This document shows, piece after piece, positions 8,401 through 17,493 of a DNA stretch of 64,000 nucleotides. The stretch's first letter is position 1. Each line of letters opens with the position of its first letter. The notes under the pieces were generated by a model. That model did no database searches and was not told where the DNA came from. It saw nothing but the letters and a program-made list of their open reading frames with translations. The position numbers and the translations under genes were made by a program. Source of the DNA: Polluticaenibacter yanchengensis. GTDB lineage: Bacteria; Bacteroidota; Bacteroidia; Chitinophagales; Chitinophagaceae. The stretch is from contig JAQGEF010000003.1 in the NCBI GenBank assembly GCA_027854065.1, positions 227,458-291,457 of the forward strand, given 5' to 3'.

Positions 8401-9306
8401 TTATTTAGCTGGTTTATCCGCAGTACGGTTAGGTTCCAGTAATTGATAGAACTGGTCTAACTCCGGTAAAATAACAATGCGCGTACGACGGTTAGAAGCA
8501 CGGCCGCTGGCATTATCATTACTTGCAATAGGCGCATATTGGCTACGGCCGCCGGCTGTCATGCGCGAAGGCTTGATGCCAAAATCATTTTGTAAAGTTC
8601 TTACAACAGAAGTAGCCCTTAACACAGACAGGTCCCAGTTATCTTTAAGAGCACCACCTTTAATGGCAACATTATCCGTATGGCCCTCTACCATGAACTC
8701 GATATTTGGCTGGTTGTTCAATACTGTAGCTACTTTACCTAATATTGTTTTGGCTTTTGAAGTAATATCATACCTGCCGGATTCGAAAAGTAATTTATCG
8801 GAGATAGAGATGAATACAACACCTTTTTCTACCTGTATATTTATGTCCTGGTCGTTAACGTCACGCAAAGCACCCTTTAAATTAAGGACCAACGCCATGT
8901 TCAATGAATCTTTATAGGCCATTGCTGACTGTAGATCCTGGATATAAGCATCTTTCTCTTTTAGTTTGTCAAGTGATTTGCTGATACTTTCCGCTTGTTT
9001 CTCACTGATCACAGAAAGGTCTTTTAAATTACTTAACACCTGCGTATTAGTGCTTTTAGCATCATCCATCTGTTCCGCTAAATTGGCAACACGTTGTTTT
9101 AAATTGGTATTTAAATTCTCTAAATTAGAAACACTGCTGCCCAATTTAGTACGGTCGTCTTCGCAACGTTTTAAATCCTCCTGGAGCTGAGTATACTTAT
9201 TATTCAGAACTGTATAATCAGATTCCAATGCTTTATGTTTTTTACTACCCACGCAAGACGCTAATAATGAAGTTGAAACTAATAAAACTCCAATTTGCTT
9301 TATCAT
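8401..9306 (-). CDS. OmpA-family outer-membrane lipoprotein
   Basis: A 301-residue lipoprotein likely anchored in the outer membrane and binding peptidoglycan. From the chosen start (ATG at 9306) the protein begins MIKQIGVLLVSTSLLASC with a lipobox cysteine at residue 18. A long coiled-coil segment follows (about 30-140, heptads of Leu/Asn/Lys) and then an OmpA-like C-terminal domain with VEGHTDNVAIKGG and NDNASGRASNRRTRIVI, the diaminopimelate-binding region. A longer frame starts at 9363, but it would place 19 residues before the signal peptide and overlap the promoter box at 9361-9368, so I reject that start. The gene is transcribed alone. Confidence 0.9.
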   Translation of the reverse strand: MIKQIGVLLVSTSLLASCVGSKKHKALESDYTVLNNKYTQLQEDLKRCEDDRTKLGSSVSNLENLNTNLKQRVANLAEQMDDAKSTNTQVLSNLKDLSVISEKQAESISKSLDKLKEKDAYIQDLQSAMAYKDSLNMALVLNLKGALRDVNDQDINIQVEKGVVFISISDKLLFESGRYDITSKAKTILGKVATVLNNQPNIEFMVEGHTDNVAIKGGALKDNWDLSVLRATSVVRTLQNDFGIKPSRMTAGGRSQYAPIASNDNASGRASNRRTRIVILPELDQFYQLLEPNRTADKPAK

Positions 9307-9360
9307 AATATTAATTTTTAATTCTACCATATTTAAAATAAATACAGTGCCAAATTTCCT

Positions 9361-9368
9361 CAAACATA
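9361..9368 (-). promoter_or_regulatory. Promoter -7 box of the OmpA-like gene
   Basis: TATGTTTG on the minus strand matches the Bacteroidota -7 consensus TAnnTTTG. It lies about 55 bp upstream of the ATG at 9306. I do not see a clear TTTG -33 element. Confidence 0.5.
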
Positions 9369-9473
9369 GTAATTATGGTGAAATAAATTTTTATTGCATT
9401 GATTTTTAACGTTTTTGTAGTTAATTAAAAATAATGTTTAGCTACCGTAAAATAGCGCTGCCTGCTATGAGAA

Positions 9474-10778
9474 ATGTTTAACTTTGAAACTCGAAAACAG
9501 AAGAGTATGAATGGAGCACCGCTGGCAGAAAGAATGAGGCCCAATAGTTTAGCAGAACTGGTAGGGCAGGAACATATTACGGGTGATGGCAGTATTTTAA
9601 ATAACGCGATAAAGCAGGGCATGATACCGTCCATGATTTTATGGGGCCCGCCCGGAGTAGGCAAAACCACGATCGCCAATATTATTTCACATACATTACA
9701 ACGCCCTTTTTTCCAGTTAAGCGCCATCAGTGCCGGTGTAAAAGAAGTGCGGGAAGTAATAGAGACCTCAAAAAAACTGGAAGGCGCCATCCTGTTCATC
9801 GATGAAATTCACCGGTTCAATAAAAGCCAGCAGGATGCCTTGTTAGGAGCTGTAGAAAAAGGAATAATTACCCTGATTGGTGCCACTACAGAGAATCCTT
9901 CATTCGAGGTAAACAGTGCCATCCTCAGCCGGAGCCAGGTGTATGTGCTCAAACATTTGTCCGCCGAAGATTTAATGCGCATGTTACAGCAGGCGATAGA
10001 TAAAGATGAATGGCTGCAGCAGTTTGAGATTGACTTACAGGAAACCGAAGCATTGTTCCGGCTCAGTGGCGGAGATGGCAGAAAACTGCTGAATCTGTTT
10101 GAACTGGTGGTACAGGCCAGTAAAGTAAAGCCGGGCGGAAAAGTAACTATTACCAATATGTTGGTAATGGATACTGCCCAGAACAAAATAGCACTGTATG
10201 ATAAACGTGGGGAACAGCATTATGATATTATCAGCGCATTTATAAAAAGTATGCGGGGCAGTGACCCGAACGGTGCGGTTTACTGGCTGGCAAGGATGAT
10301 AGAAGGCGGGGAGGACGTTAAGTTTATAGCAAGACGCATGCTGATATTCGCATCCGAAGATGTGGGCAATGCTAACCCCAATGCCCTGTTGCTGGCCAAC
10401 AGTACTTTTGATGCGGTAAGTAAAATCGGTTACCCGGAAAGCAGGATTATTCTGAGCCAGTGCGCCGTGTACCTGGCCACCTCTCCTAAAAGTAACGCAT
10501 CCTATGAAGCCATTAATATGGCATTGGGCGTGGTTAAAAAGTACGGAGACCTGCCGGTACCGTTGCATATAAGAAACGCCCCAACCGGTCTGATGAAAGA
10601 CCTGGGCTATGGCGATAATTACCAATACTCGCATCTGGGCGAAAATAACTTTATAGAACAGGAATACCTGCCGGATGTATTAAGTGGGACTAAGTTTTTT
10701 GAGCCCGGCAAAAATGCAAGGGAAGATGAAATACGCAGGTTCCTGAAAACACGGTGGGATAAAAAGTATAAATACTAA
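9474..10778 (+). CDS. rarA: Replication-associated recombination protein A (RarA/MgsA), AAA+ ATPase
   Basis: A 434-residue clamp-loader-like ATPase of the RarA/MgsA/WRNIP1 family, which acts at stalled replication forks. Landmarks are APLAERMRP near the N-terminus, Walker A GPPGVGKTT (58-66), Walker B LFIDEIHRF (about 105-113), a sensor-like GATTENPSF, and the family's C-terminal tetramerisation segment (RRMLIFASEDVGNANPNAL). A second ATG at 9507 would remove 11 residues. I keep the first because related proteins usually have a short leader before APLAERMRP. It is convergent with the membrane protein gene at 10875, with a bidirectional terminator between. Confidence 0.95.
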   Translation: MFNFETRKQKSMNGAPLAERMRPNSLAELVGQEHITGDGSILNNAIKQGMIPSMILWGPPGVGKTTIANIISHTLQRPFFQLSAISAGVKEVREVIETSKKLEGAILFIDEIHRFNKSQQDALLGAVEKGIITLIGATTENPSFEVNSAILSRSQVYVLKHLSAEDLMRMLQQAIDKDEWLQQFEIDLQETEALFRLSGGDGRKLLNLFELVVQASKVKPGGKVTITNMLVMDTAQNKIALYDKRGEQHYDIISAFIKSMRGSDPNGAVYWLARMIEGGEDVKFIARRMLIFASEDVGNANPNALLLANSTFDAVSKIGYPESRIILSQCAVYLATSPKSNASYEAINMALGVVKKYGDLPVPLHIRNAPTGLMKDLGYGDNYQYSHLGENNFIEQEYLPDVLSGTKFFEPGKNAREDEIRRFLKTRWDKKYKY

Positions 10779-10806
10779 TCCGCTTAACAAGCTTTATTGA
10801 AACAAG

Positions 10807-10853
10807 AAAACTGCAACTAAAAAGCTTTGTTGATAGCTTTTAGTTGCAGTTTT
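10807..10853. terminator. Bidirectional terminator, rarA / 10875 gene
   Basis: AAAACTGCAACTAAAA-(A)-GC pairs with GCTTTTAGTTGCAGTTTT around a short loop. There are A and T runs on both sides, so it can stop transcripts from both convergent genes. Confidence 0.85.
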
Positions 10854-10874
10854 AATAAATATTTAAAGCCCGTC

Positions 10875-11363
10875 TTATTTCATTTCCTTAAGACAAAACG
10901 CATACATGATACAGAATACAATACAGATAAATAAATTAAAAGCCAGCCCCAGCTTAATGATAAAATTATCGGGGTAAATTAAAAATGGTATCAGTATAGA
11001 CAGAAAGCATCCGGCGATATACAGGTAAAACCCTTTTTTATTTTGCTTAAACATTAAGATGCCACCGGTCAAAGTAATAATTGCGGTCAGCATTCCAAAC
11101 ATGGCATTGTTTTGTATTTTCCCCAGGTCCTTAAATTCCTCCATAGCTGCCGCCATCTTATTTACAAATTTATTATCTGTTTTAGTCTTGTTCATGTTGC
11201 TTGAATTGGCATATTGGGTTTCAGGTTTATAATAGATATATCCTTGCTGAAAAATGGCCAGCGTACTACCAATAAAAGTTAAGATACACAATACGGTAAG
11301 AAAAGTTGAACGCTTATCTTTTCCTTTAATTTCATCGAAGAACTCATTGAATGTCTCGCTCAT
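10875..11363 (-). CDS. Hypothetical membrane protein, 162 aa
   Basis: Four predicted membrane segments: about 22-40 (FLTVLCILTFIGSTLAIF), 87-105, 110-128 and 135-158, with a charged loop of about 45 residues between the first and second (KPETQYANSSNMNKTK onward). The short N-terminal cytosolic part is acidic (MSETFNEFFDEIKGKDK). I do not recognise a specific family; similar four-helix proteins of unknown function are common in Bacteroidota. It lies 63 bp downstream of the nucleoside transporter on the same strand and may be cotranscribed with it. Confidence 0.7.
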   Translation of the reverse strand: MSETFNEFFDEIKGKDKRSTFLTVLCILTFIGSTLAIFQQGYIYYKPETQYANSSNMNKTKTDNKFVNKMAAAMEEFKDLGKIQNNAMFGMLTAIITLTGGILMFKQNKKGFYLYIAGCFLSILIPFLIYPDNFIIKLGLAFNLFICIVFCIMYAFCLKEMK

Positions 11364-11426
11364 AAATAAATAGATTGGTATTAAAAATAAAAAAAGACTC
11401 TACAAATGTAAAGTCTTTAATAAAAA

Positions 11427-12797
11427 TTAATGCGATATATTTTGTAGATCGTTAGGATTATGTTTGTGCTTAAATAGTATTGCGAAAAGAACAGCAATAA
11501 CCAAAGCGTAAATAGCAAAAGTAGTCCAGATTTCAGGCCACTCTCTTATATGTAAAACTTTGCTTAATGTACCATTATTGTTGGTAATACCCTTTTCCGA
11601 TAATAAATGATTGAACACTTTATTATTGGCGTCGGTATTGAAAAATCCTGCCGCTTCATTAGCATTGGTAAATGATTTGGTAAAGTAATTATCAATCAGG
11701 TAACCGGAGGTGATACTTCCAAACACCGCACCAATACCGTTGGTCATCATCATAAACAGCCCCTGGGCAGAAGAACGGATTTTAGCAGTAGTAGAAGTTT
11801 CAACAAACAATGAACCGGAAATATTAAAGAAATCAAAAGCCATACCATAGATAATACAGCTCATTATAATCATCCATAATCCATCACTAGGATTGCCATA
11901 AGCGAATAATCCGAATCTCAATACCCATGCAAGCATAGAGATCAGCATTACCTGCTTAATACCATATTTTCTTAAAAAGAACGGGATAGCCAGTATAAAT
12001 AAAGTTTCAGAAATCTGTGAGATGCTCATGATCAGGGTAGAACGTTTTACAATAACAGACTCCGCATAAACAGGAAAATGCTTGAATTCATCTAAAAAAA
12101 CGTCCCCGTAAGCATTTGTCAGTTGCAACGCTGCACCCAGAAACATAGAAAAAATAAAGAATAAAGCCATCTTATAATTGGCAAACAGCTTAAACGCCTC
12201 TAATCCAAACGGATCTTTCTGGCTCACCGCCTTATCCAGTTTATTAGGAGGAGAAGGTGGCAGGGTAAATGCGTACAGCCCTACAAAAACAGCAGCAGCA
12301 CCGGCAATATAGAACTGGTTAGCAGACGCTTTATTATCTGTAAGATTAACGATCCACATGGCAGCAATAAAACCAATTGTTCCCCAAACCCTTATTGGAG
12401 GGAAATCTTTTACCACATCCAGCCCCTTTGTTTTTAGTACGGAGTAAGATATGGAATTATTCAAGGCAATGGTCGGCATGTAAAAAGCCATGGCCAATAG
12501 CAATACCCAGAAAAAATTATCCGGTGATGTAACGGCTGGCAGGTAAAATAAAACTGCACCGTAAAGAATTTGCAAAATGCCGTAAAGTTTTTCTGCATTC
12601 AGCCATCTGTCAGCAATGATACCGGCTATTGTTGGCATCAGTAGGGATGCGAAACCCATTGTAGAGAATACCGTTCCAAAATCTTTACCATCCCATTGCT
12701 TAGTTCCGAACCAGTAGTTTGCAATCGTAATTAACCACGCCCCCCAAACAAAAAATTGAAAGAAGTTCATGATTGTTAGCCGGATTTTAATATTCAT
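11427..12797 (-). CDS. MFS transporter, nucleoside:H+ symporter family
   Basis: A 456-residue inner-membrane transporter with about 12 hydrophobic segments. The N-terminus (FFQFFVWGAWLITIANYWF) and LMPTIAGIIADRWLNAEK match the nucleoside:H+ symporter family (NupG/XapB type), which takes up nucleosides. PPIRVWGTIGFIAAMWIVNL is also characteristic. There is a large periplasmic or cytosolic insertion near the C-terminus (about 375-425, polar, rich in Asn and Lys), as often seen in Bacteroidota members. It is divergent from the S4 gene at 13027. The exact substrate is inferred from the family. Confidence 0.85.
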   Translation of the reverse strand: MNIKIRLTIMNFFQFFVWGAWLITIANYWFGTKQWDGKDFGTVFSTMGFASLLMPTIAGIIADRWLNAEKLYGILQILYGAVLFYLPAVTSPDNFFWVLLLAMAFYMPTIALNNSISYSVLKTKGLDVVKDFPPIRVWGTIGFIAAMWIVNLTDNKASANQFYIAGAAAVFVGLYAFTLPPSPPNKLDKAVSQKDPFGLEAFKLFANYKMALFFIFSMFLGAALQLTNAYGDVFLDEFKHFPVYAESVIVKRSTLIMSISQISETLFILAIPFFLRKYGIKQVMLISMLAWVLRFGLFAYGNPSDGLWMIIMSCIIYGMAFDFFNISGSLFVETSTTAKIRSSAQGLFMMMTNGIGAVFGSITSGYLIDNYFTKSFTNANEAAGFFNTDANNKVFNHLLSEKGITNNNGTLSKVLHIREWPEIWTTFAIYALVIAVLFAILFKHKHNPNDLQNISH

Positions 12798-13026
12798 AAT
12801 CAGCGCTATTGTTATTATATAGGAAATTTAAAAGCCGAATATAAAACATTCAATCTACCAAAATGCAAAAAAACTCCTGAAAATAAAGAATTTTTATTTT
12901 AGGTATTAATTATTGATTTTAATTTTAATACAGGCGGTTTGTTTTTAAATATATTTTACTTATTCACACGGTGATAGTTTTTAAACAATTGTTGCTATAT
13001 TAGCATTGTTAGAAATAGAATAAGAT

Positions 13027-13425
13027 ATGGAGGCAAAAGAAAAAGTAAGGATCGACAAGTACCTTTGGAGCATCAGGATGTACAAAACACGTGCCCAGGC
13101 CGCAGATGCCTGTGACAGTGGAAAAGTAAAGCTAAACGATAATGCCATCAAAGCCAGCAGAGCTGTAAAGCTGGGTGATGTATACGAATTACGCAATGAA
13201 GGCGAAAAGAAAATCATTAAAGTAACAGGAATTATTGAGAAAAGAGTAGGATATCCGGAAGCCATTAAAAACTACGAAGACATTACACCGGAAGATTTGA
13301 ACCGTAAAAATGATTTCCAGGTACCATCGTTCTATACCGGTAAACGTTTAAGCAAAACCGGGCGGCCAAGTAAAGAGCAACGCAGGAATCTGGATGATAT
13401 AATGAATATTGATATAGAAGATTAA
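13027..13425 (+). CDS. S4-domain RNA-binding protein (Hsp15-like)
   Basis: 132 residues starting MEAKEKVRIDKYLWSIRMYK, with an S4 RNA-binding fold over about 8-70 (VRIDKYLW, TRAQAADACDSGKVKLND, RAVKLGDVYEL). The C-terminal tail is basic (KRLSKTGRPSKEQRRNLDD). Hsp15 in E. coli binds 50S subunits carrying a stalled nascent chain, and this protein has the same size and layout. The gene is 17 bp upstream of the SPFH gene, so the two are likely cotranscribed. Role in ribosome rescue is inferred from the family. Confidence 0.85.
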   Translation: MEAKEKVRIDKYLWSIRMYKTRAQAADACDSGKVKLNDNAIKASRAVKLGDVYELRNEGEKKIIKVTGIIEKRVGYPEAIKNYEDITPEDLNRKNDFQVPSFYTGKRLSKTGRPSKEQRRNLDDIMNIDIED

Positions 13426-13442
13426 ATAAAACAAGTTATACA

Positions 13443-14399
13443 ATGATAGGAAGTATCGTATGGGTAGTAGTAGCGGTAGCTGCCATAGCGCTCAGCCTGG
13501 TTACTATTAACCAGGGGCACATAGGTGTAGTCACCATGTTTGGTAAGTATCGCCGGGTATTGAAACCGGGTTTGAATTTTAAAATCCCCTTCCTGGAAGT
13601 CATTTTCAGGAAAATAAGTACTCAAAACAGGAGTGTGGAGTTAGAATTTCAGGCAGTAACACAAGATCAGGCCAATGTATATTTTAAAGCCATGATTCTT
13701 TATCACGTAACGGATGATGCCGAAGAAACCATCAAAAAAGTAGCTTTTAAATTTATAAGTGAACGCGATCTGATGCAGACTCTTGCACGTACCATCGAAG
13801 GAAATATCCGTTCTTTTGTAGCTACTAAACGCCAAAGCGAAGTGTTGGCATTAAGACGCGAAATAGTTGAGTATGTAAAAATAGAAGTAGATCAGACTTT
13901 GGACGATTGGGGCTATCATTTACAGGATTTACAAATAAACGATATTACTTTCGATAAAGCCATTATGGAAAGCATGAGCAGGGTAGTAGCCAGTCATAAT
14001 ATGAAAGCTGCTGCAGAAAATGAAGGCCAGGCATTATTAATTACAAAAACCCGTGCGGCAGAAGCAGAAGGCAATTCTATCAAAATAAGTGCAGAAGCAG
14101 AACGCCAGGCAGCCCAGTTACGTGGACAAGGTGTCGCTTTGTTCCGCGAAGAAGTTGCAAAAGGGATGAGTGAGGCGGCAGAGCAAATGAAACGTGCCAA
14201 TCTGGATATTAATATTATTCTTTTCAGTATGTGGACAGAAGCCATCAAAAACTTTGCTGAAAGCGGAAAAGGCAATGTCATGTTCCTGGATGGCAGCCCT
14301 AACGGCATGGAAGGAACACTTAAAAAATTAATGGCATTAATGCAAATGAACGGCGAAGACTTTACACCCAGATCTAAAGACGATCAATACAAGCAGTAG
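13443..14399 (+). CDS. SPFH/band 7 (stomatin-like) membrane protein
   Basis: 318 residues with one N-terminal membrane helix (about 3-20, VWVVVAVAAIALSLVTI), then an SPFH domain (about 22-200: GHIGVVTMFGKYRRVLKPGLNF, and later the ERDLMQTLARTIEGNIRS segment) and a coiled-coil Ala/Glu-rich stretch (about 195-250, AAAENEGQALLITKTRAAEA). Such proteins form oligomeric scaffolds on the inner membrane and are often linked to proteases. No NfeD partner is adjacent; the only operon neighbour is the S4 protein upstream. The precise role is unknown. Confidence 0.9.
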   Translation: MIGSIVWVVVAVAAIALSLVTINQGHIGVVTMFGKYRRVLKPGLNFKIPFLEVIFRKISTQNRSVELEFQAVTQDQANVYFKAMILYHVTDDAEETIKKVAFKFISERDLMQTLARTIEGNIRSFVATKRQSEVLALRREIVEYVKIEVDQTLDDWGYHLQDLQINDITFDKAIMESMSRVVASHNMKAAAENEGQALLITKTRAAEAEGNSIKISAEAERQAAQLRGQGVALFREEVAKGMSEAAEQMKRANLDINIILFSMWTEAIKNFAESGKGNVMFLDGSPNGMEGTLKKLMALMQMNGEDFTPRSKDDQYKQ

Positions 14400-14416
14400 T
14401 ATATAGTTACCTGTCT

Positions 14417-14449
14417 AAAAAGGCCGGAGACAAGTTCTCTGGCCTTTTT
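14417..14449 (+). terminator. Terminator of the S4-SPFH operon
   Basis: AAAAAGGCC (14417-14425) pairs with GGCCTTTTT (14441-14449), with an inner GGAGA/TCTC extension. It lies 17 bp after the SPFH stop. Confidence 0.9.
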
Positions 14450-14690
14450 AGTATGGATACCTTTGGTACCATGTATATTTGAAATAAGGCTTTTTACATA
14501 GCTCCTGTAGAAAGCAATTAAATGATAAGAAAAAATGTTTAAGCAGTGTAATAAAAACAAATTACATGTTTAGGCTGTGATATTCAGTGCTTACAATAAA
14601 ATATATTTTTTAGTTTTTTAGTCAGGCTTCACCAAAAAAAGTTTATAATTACACCCAATTAATAATTTACAATAGATTTAGAAATTTAAA

Positions 14691-15311
14691 ATGAGTCAGT
14701 TTAATAAAGGTTATAAGCAACAGTTTAATAGGAAAAATAATTATGATAAAAGAAGATTTAATCAACATCAGAATAGTTTACCCGACGGTTTTGCACTCTA
14801 TTATATAGCCATCCTATGTGGAAATGAGATTAATGAAAAAGTTTTGAGTCTCAAGAATTATATGCAAAGCACATACGGCTCCAGGGCAGCATTAAAATCA
14901 CCTGCACATTTAACAATTATACCACCGTTTAAATCAGAAGAAGACCTTGAAAATAATTATAAGAGTTTCCTGGATGAAGTCAACTTTACATTAGTGCCTG
15001 TAACTGTTAAGTTAAACGGGTATAATCATTTTGGTGAAAGAGTGTTATTTGTAGATGTAGAGAAAACCGAAGCATTACTGAATATTGAGAAAGAGACATT
15101 CAATCTATTTGAAGACCGTTTCCCCGCTATTTCATTTAATGCAAAGCCGGAATTCAATCCACACGTTACCATTGCTACAAGAGATATTCCGGAAGGTAAA
15201 TTATCGGAGGCATTGGCTTATTTTAAAGAAAATCATCCATTTAATGATGAGTTTACCGTAAAAGAATTAAAGTTGATGAAGTTGAAAAACAATAAGTGGG
15301 AAGAATGTTAA
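14691..15311 (+). CDS. 2H phosphoesterase, 2'-5' RNA ligase (LigT-like) family
   Basis: 206 residues with the two HxT motifs of the 2H family: H73-L-T75 in AHLTIIPPF and H158-V-T160 in PHVTIATR. These form the active site that hydrolyses 2',3'-cyclic phosphates or joins 2'-5' RNA ends. The first 30 residues are a Gln/Asn/Lys/Arg-rich tail (MSQFNKGYKQQFNRKNNYDK), possibly nucleic-acid binding, and are outside the family core. The gene is monocistronic and precedes tRNA-His. Whether it acts on RNA or small nucleotides is not shown. Confidence 0.85.
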   Translation: MSQFNKGYKQQFNRKNNYDKRRFNQHQNSLPDGFALYYIAILCGNEINEKVLSLKNYMQSTYGSRAALKSPAHLTIIPPFKSEEDLENNYKSFLDEVNFTLVPVTVKLNGYNHFGERVLFVDVEKTEALLNIEKETFNLFEDRFPAISFNAKPEFNPHVTIATRDIPEGKLSEALAYFKENHPFNDEFTVKELKLMKLKNNKWEEC

Positions 15312-15421
15312 GCCACTTTAGGTATACAGAACCTAATAGTATTGACAACGAATAACTTATTGCGATAAAAAAAATATGAAAAAAGTCCGGGAAATATTTT
15401 TTAGTCTGGATTTTATTTCGC

Positions 15422-15429
15422 TATATTTG
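15422..15429 (+). promoter_or_regulatory. Promoter -7 box of tRNA-His
   Basis: TATATTTG matches the TAnnTTTG consensus and lies 43 bp upstream of the tRNA 5' end. The -33 region is T-rich (TTTT) rather than a clean TTTG. Confidence 0.6.
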
Positions 15430-15471
15430 CAAACCCAAAACGGAATAAGGGTTTCGGAAAGGGAAAAAATG

Positions 15472-15545
15472 GTAGGTATAGCTCAGCTGGTTAGAGCATC
15501 AGATTGTGGTTCTGAGGGTCGTCGGTTCGAACCCGATTACTTACC
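15472..15545 (+). tRNA. tRNA-His (anticodon GTG)
   Basis: A full cloverleaf: acceptor GTAGGTA/TACTTAC (one G-U pair), D arm GCTCAGCTGGTTAGAGC, anticodon stem TCAGA/TCTGA with loop TTGTGGT (anticodon GTG at 15506-15508), and T arm TCGGTTCGAACCCGA. A G directly upstream (15471) and discriminator C73 fit the extra G-1:C73 pair typical of tRNA-His. CCA is not encoded. Confidence 0.97.
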
Positions 15546-15555
15546 CCGAAAAATT

Positions 15556-15582
15556 AAAAGCTGCATTTTTGCAGCTTTTTTT
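15556..15582 (+). terminator. Terminator of tRNA-His
   Basis: AAGCTGCA, loop TTTT, TGCAGCTT, followed by T residues. It starts 11 bp after the tRNA 3' end. Confidence 0.9.
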
Positions 15583-15605
15583 AATTGTACTAAATTGTAA
15601 ATCTT

Positions 15606-16226
15606 ATGACAAGCTTTTTGGTTGTAACACCCATTATGTATGCAATACCGTTTATCTCGGCATTTATCCACTGGATAACGATCTGGATGGCTTTAAAGAT
15701 GTTATTTCATCCTAAAGAACCCATTCATTTCCTGGGGTTAAAAATACAAGGTGTTTTCCCAAAAAAACAAAAGCAAATAGCTGAGAATATTAGTAAACTC
15801 GTAGGTAAAGAATTACTTTCTTTCGAAGAGATAGAACAGAAAATAACCAACCCTGCAAACCTTGAAGGTATTTACCCGGAAATAGAAAAATATGTAGATG
15901 AGTTCTTAAAAGTCCGCATTAAAGAAACAATGCCCATGATAGCCATGTTCATAGGAGATAAAACAATCGGGCAATTAAAAGAAGCCCTGATGACAGAACT
16001 CAAGAATATGTTGCCACAGCTATTAAAGAACTACGTAGGTAATTTAAAATCACAGTTAGACCTTGAGAAAATTGTTTATGAAAAAATCGCTGCGTTCTCA
16101 GGCGAGAAATTAGAAGCAATGCTCAACCAGATCTTAACCAAAGAATTCCGTTTTATAGAAATTATCGGTACAATCCTGGGTTTCATGATAGGGTTACTCC
16201 AGATTTTCCTGAATATGATACAATAA
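15606..16226 (+). CDS. DUF445 family membrane protein
   Basis: 206 residues. Hydrophobic N-terminus (about 5-32, containing IPFISAFIHWITIWMALKM), then the family landmark HPKEPIHFLGLKIQGVFPKK, a charged helical middle and a C-terminal membrane helix (about 180-204, IIGTILGFMIGLLQIFLNM). This is the short form of DUF445 (YheB-like), seen widely in bacteria; the function is unknown. Its stop codon lies within the left arm of its terminator. It is probably transcribed from its own promoter because a terminator separates it from tRNA-His. Confidence 0.85.
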   Translation: MTSFLVVTPIMYAIPFISAFIHWITIWMALKMLFHPKEPIHFLGLKIQGVFPKKQKQIAENISKLVGKELLSFEEIEQKITNPANLEGIYPEIEKYVDEFLKVRIKETMPMIAMFIGDKTIGQLKEALMTELKNMLPQLLKNYVGNLKSQLDLEKIVYEKIAAFSGEKLEAMLNQILTKEFRFIEIIGTILGFMIGLLQIFLNMIQ

Positions 16227-16260
16227 AAAAGGTGAGCATTGCTCACCTTTTTTATTGTAT
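16219..16260 (+). terminator. Terminator of the DUF445 gene
   Basis: A near-perfect palindrome of about 20 bp per arm centred on GGTGAGCATTGCTCACC with flanking A6 and T6 runs. The DUF445 stop codon (16224-16226) is inside the left arm. Confidence 0.9.
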
Positions 16261-16460
16261 CATATATGCTAAAACGGTATTTACCGGGCCATTTTTTAGT
16301 TTTTTTTCTCTATTCATATCCAACCCTTAACTTTACACACTCTAATTAAAAGTCTTGAATAATTAATAGATGAATAACTGGCATTTTGCAAAGTTTAATT
16401 TATTGATATCAAAAGAATTAAATAGATAAAACGATTTTAATCTAAATTTTATAAAAGATT

Positions 16461-17435
16461 ATGCCACAATATCCAAACAGGCAGTTTTTAGATTTCGAAG
16501 CGCCGATAAAAGCATTATACGAGGAAATTGAAGTCAATAAGTCTTTAGCGGAGAATAACTCGAATGTTGATTACACAGGCATCGTAAAGCAATTGGAAGA
16601 TGCGATTATTGCAAAACGTGAAGATATAACCGCAAACCTTACCAGTTGGCAAAAAGTACAGTTAAGCCGTCATCCGGACAGGCCATATTCATTAAAATAT
16701 TTCAGCAAAATATTTGACGATTTTACAGAGCTGCATGGCGATAGAAATGTAAAAGATGATAAAGCCATGGTAGGAGGTTTCGCTTCTTTAGATGGTGAAA
16801 CAGTTATGGTTATTGGCCAGCAAAAAGGCATCAATACCAAAATGCGCCAGGTAAGGAACTTTGGTATGGCCAATCCTGAGGGTTACCGCAAAGCCCTGAG
16901 GTTAATGAAGCTGGCAGAAAAATTTAATAAACCTATCATCACCTTTATTGATACGCCGGGTGCTTACCCGGGCATAGAAGCAGAAGAACGTGGGCAGGGA
17001 GAAGCCATTGCAAGAAACATTTTTGAAATGATGCGCCTCAAAGTACCCGTAATATGCATTATCATAGGCGAAGGCGCCAGTGGTGGCGCAATGGGTATTG
17101 GCGTTGGAGATAAAGTATTAATGCTGGAAAATACATGGTACACCGTTATCAGCCCGGAGAGTTGCAGCTCCATCCTTTGGCGTAGCTGGAATTTTAAAGA
17201 AACTGCAGCAGAGCAGCTAAAACTTACCAGCGATTACATGAGCCAGTTTGGCCTTGTAGATGGCGTTATCCCGGAGCCAAAAGGAGGTGCACATTGGGAT
17301 TACGACCTTGCAGCACAAATGGTAAAAGATTACATTAAGCCCCTACTGGCCGAATTAAAAGAAATTCCTGCGGCAAAAAGAATCCGCAACAGGATCGACA
17401 AATTCGGGTCGATGGGTTTCTACGACGAAGCATAA
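16461..17435 (+). CDS. accA: Acetyl-CoA carboxylase carboxyltransferase subunit alpha
   Basis: 324 residues, the usual AccA length. The protein transfers the carboxyl group from biotin to acetyl-CoA, giving malonyl-CoA for fatty acid synthesis, together with AccD. Typical landmarks are FLDFEAPI near the start, [30 protein letters not shown], the [20 protein letters not shown] oxyanion region and [14 protein letters not shown]. accD, accB and accC are not in the window. It lies 58 bp upstream of dapA on the same strand, with no terminator hairpin seen between, so the two may share a transcript. Confidence 0.97.
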   Translation: MPQYPNRQFLDFEAPIKALYEEIEVNKSLAENNSNVDYTGIVKQLEDAIIAKREDITANLTSWQKVQLSRHPDRPYSLKYFSKIFDDFTELHGDRNVKDDKAMVGGFASLDGETVMVIGQQKGINTKMRQVRNFGMANPEGYRKALRLMKLAEKFNKPIITFIDTPGAYPGIEAEERGQGEAIARNIFEMMRLKVPVICIIIGEGASGGAMGIGVGDKVLMLENTWYTVISPESCSSILWRSWNFKETAAEQLKLTSDYMSQFGLVDGVIPEPKGGAHWDYDLAAQMVKDYIKPLLAELKEIPAAKRIRNRIDKFGSMGFYDEA

Positions 17436-17493
17436 ATATTACTACTTATTTAACTATATAACAATCTCTGCATAATCCTGAGATTATAAGAAC

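Noticed and set aside
9425-9799. Minus-strand ORF of 124 codons
   Set aside because: Shadow of rarA in another frame; rarA has clear AAA+ motifs.
15376-15600. 74-codon ORF across tRNA-His
   Set aside because: It reads through the tRNA, whose cloverleaf is complete.
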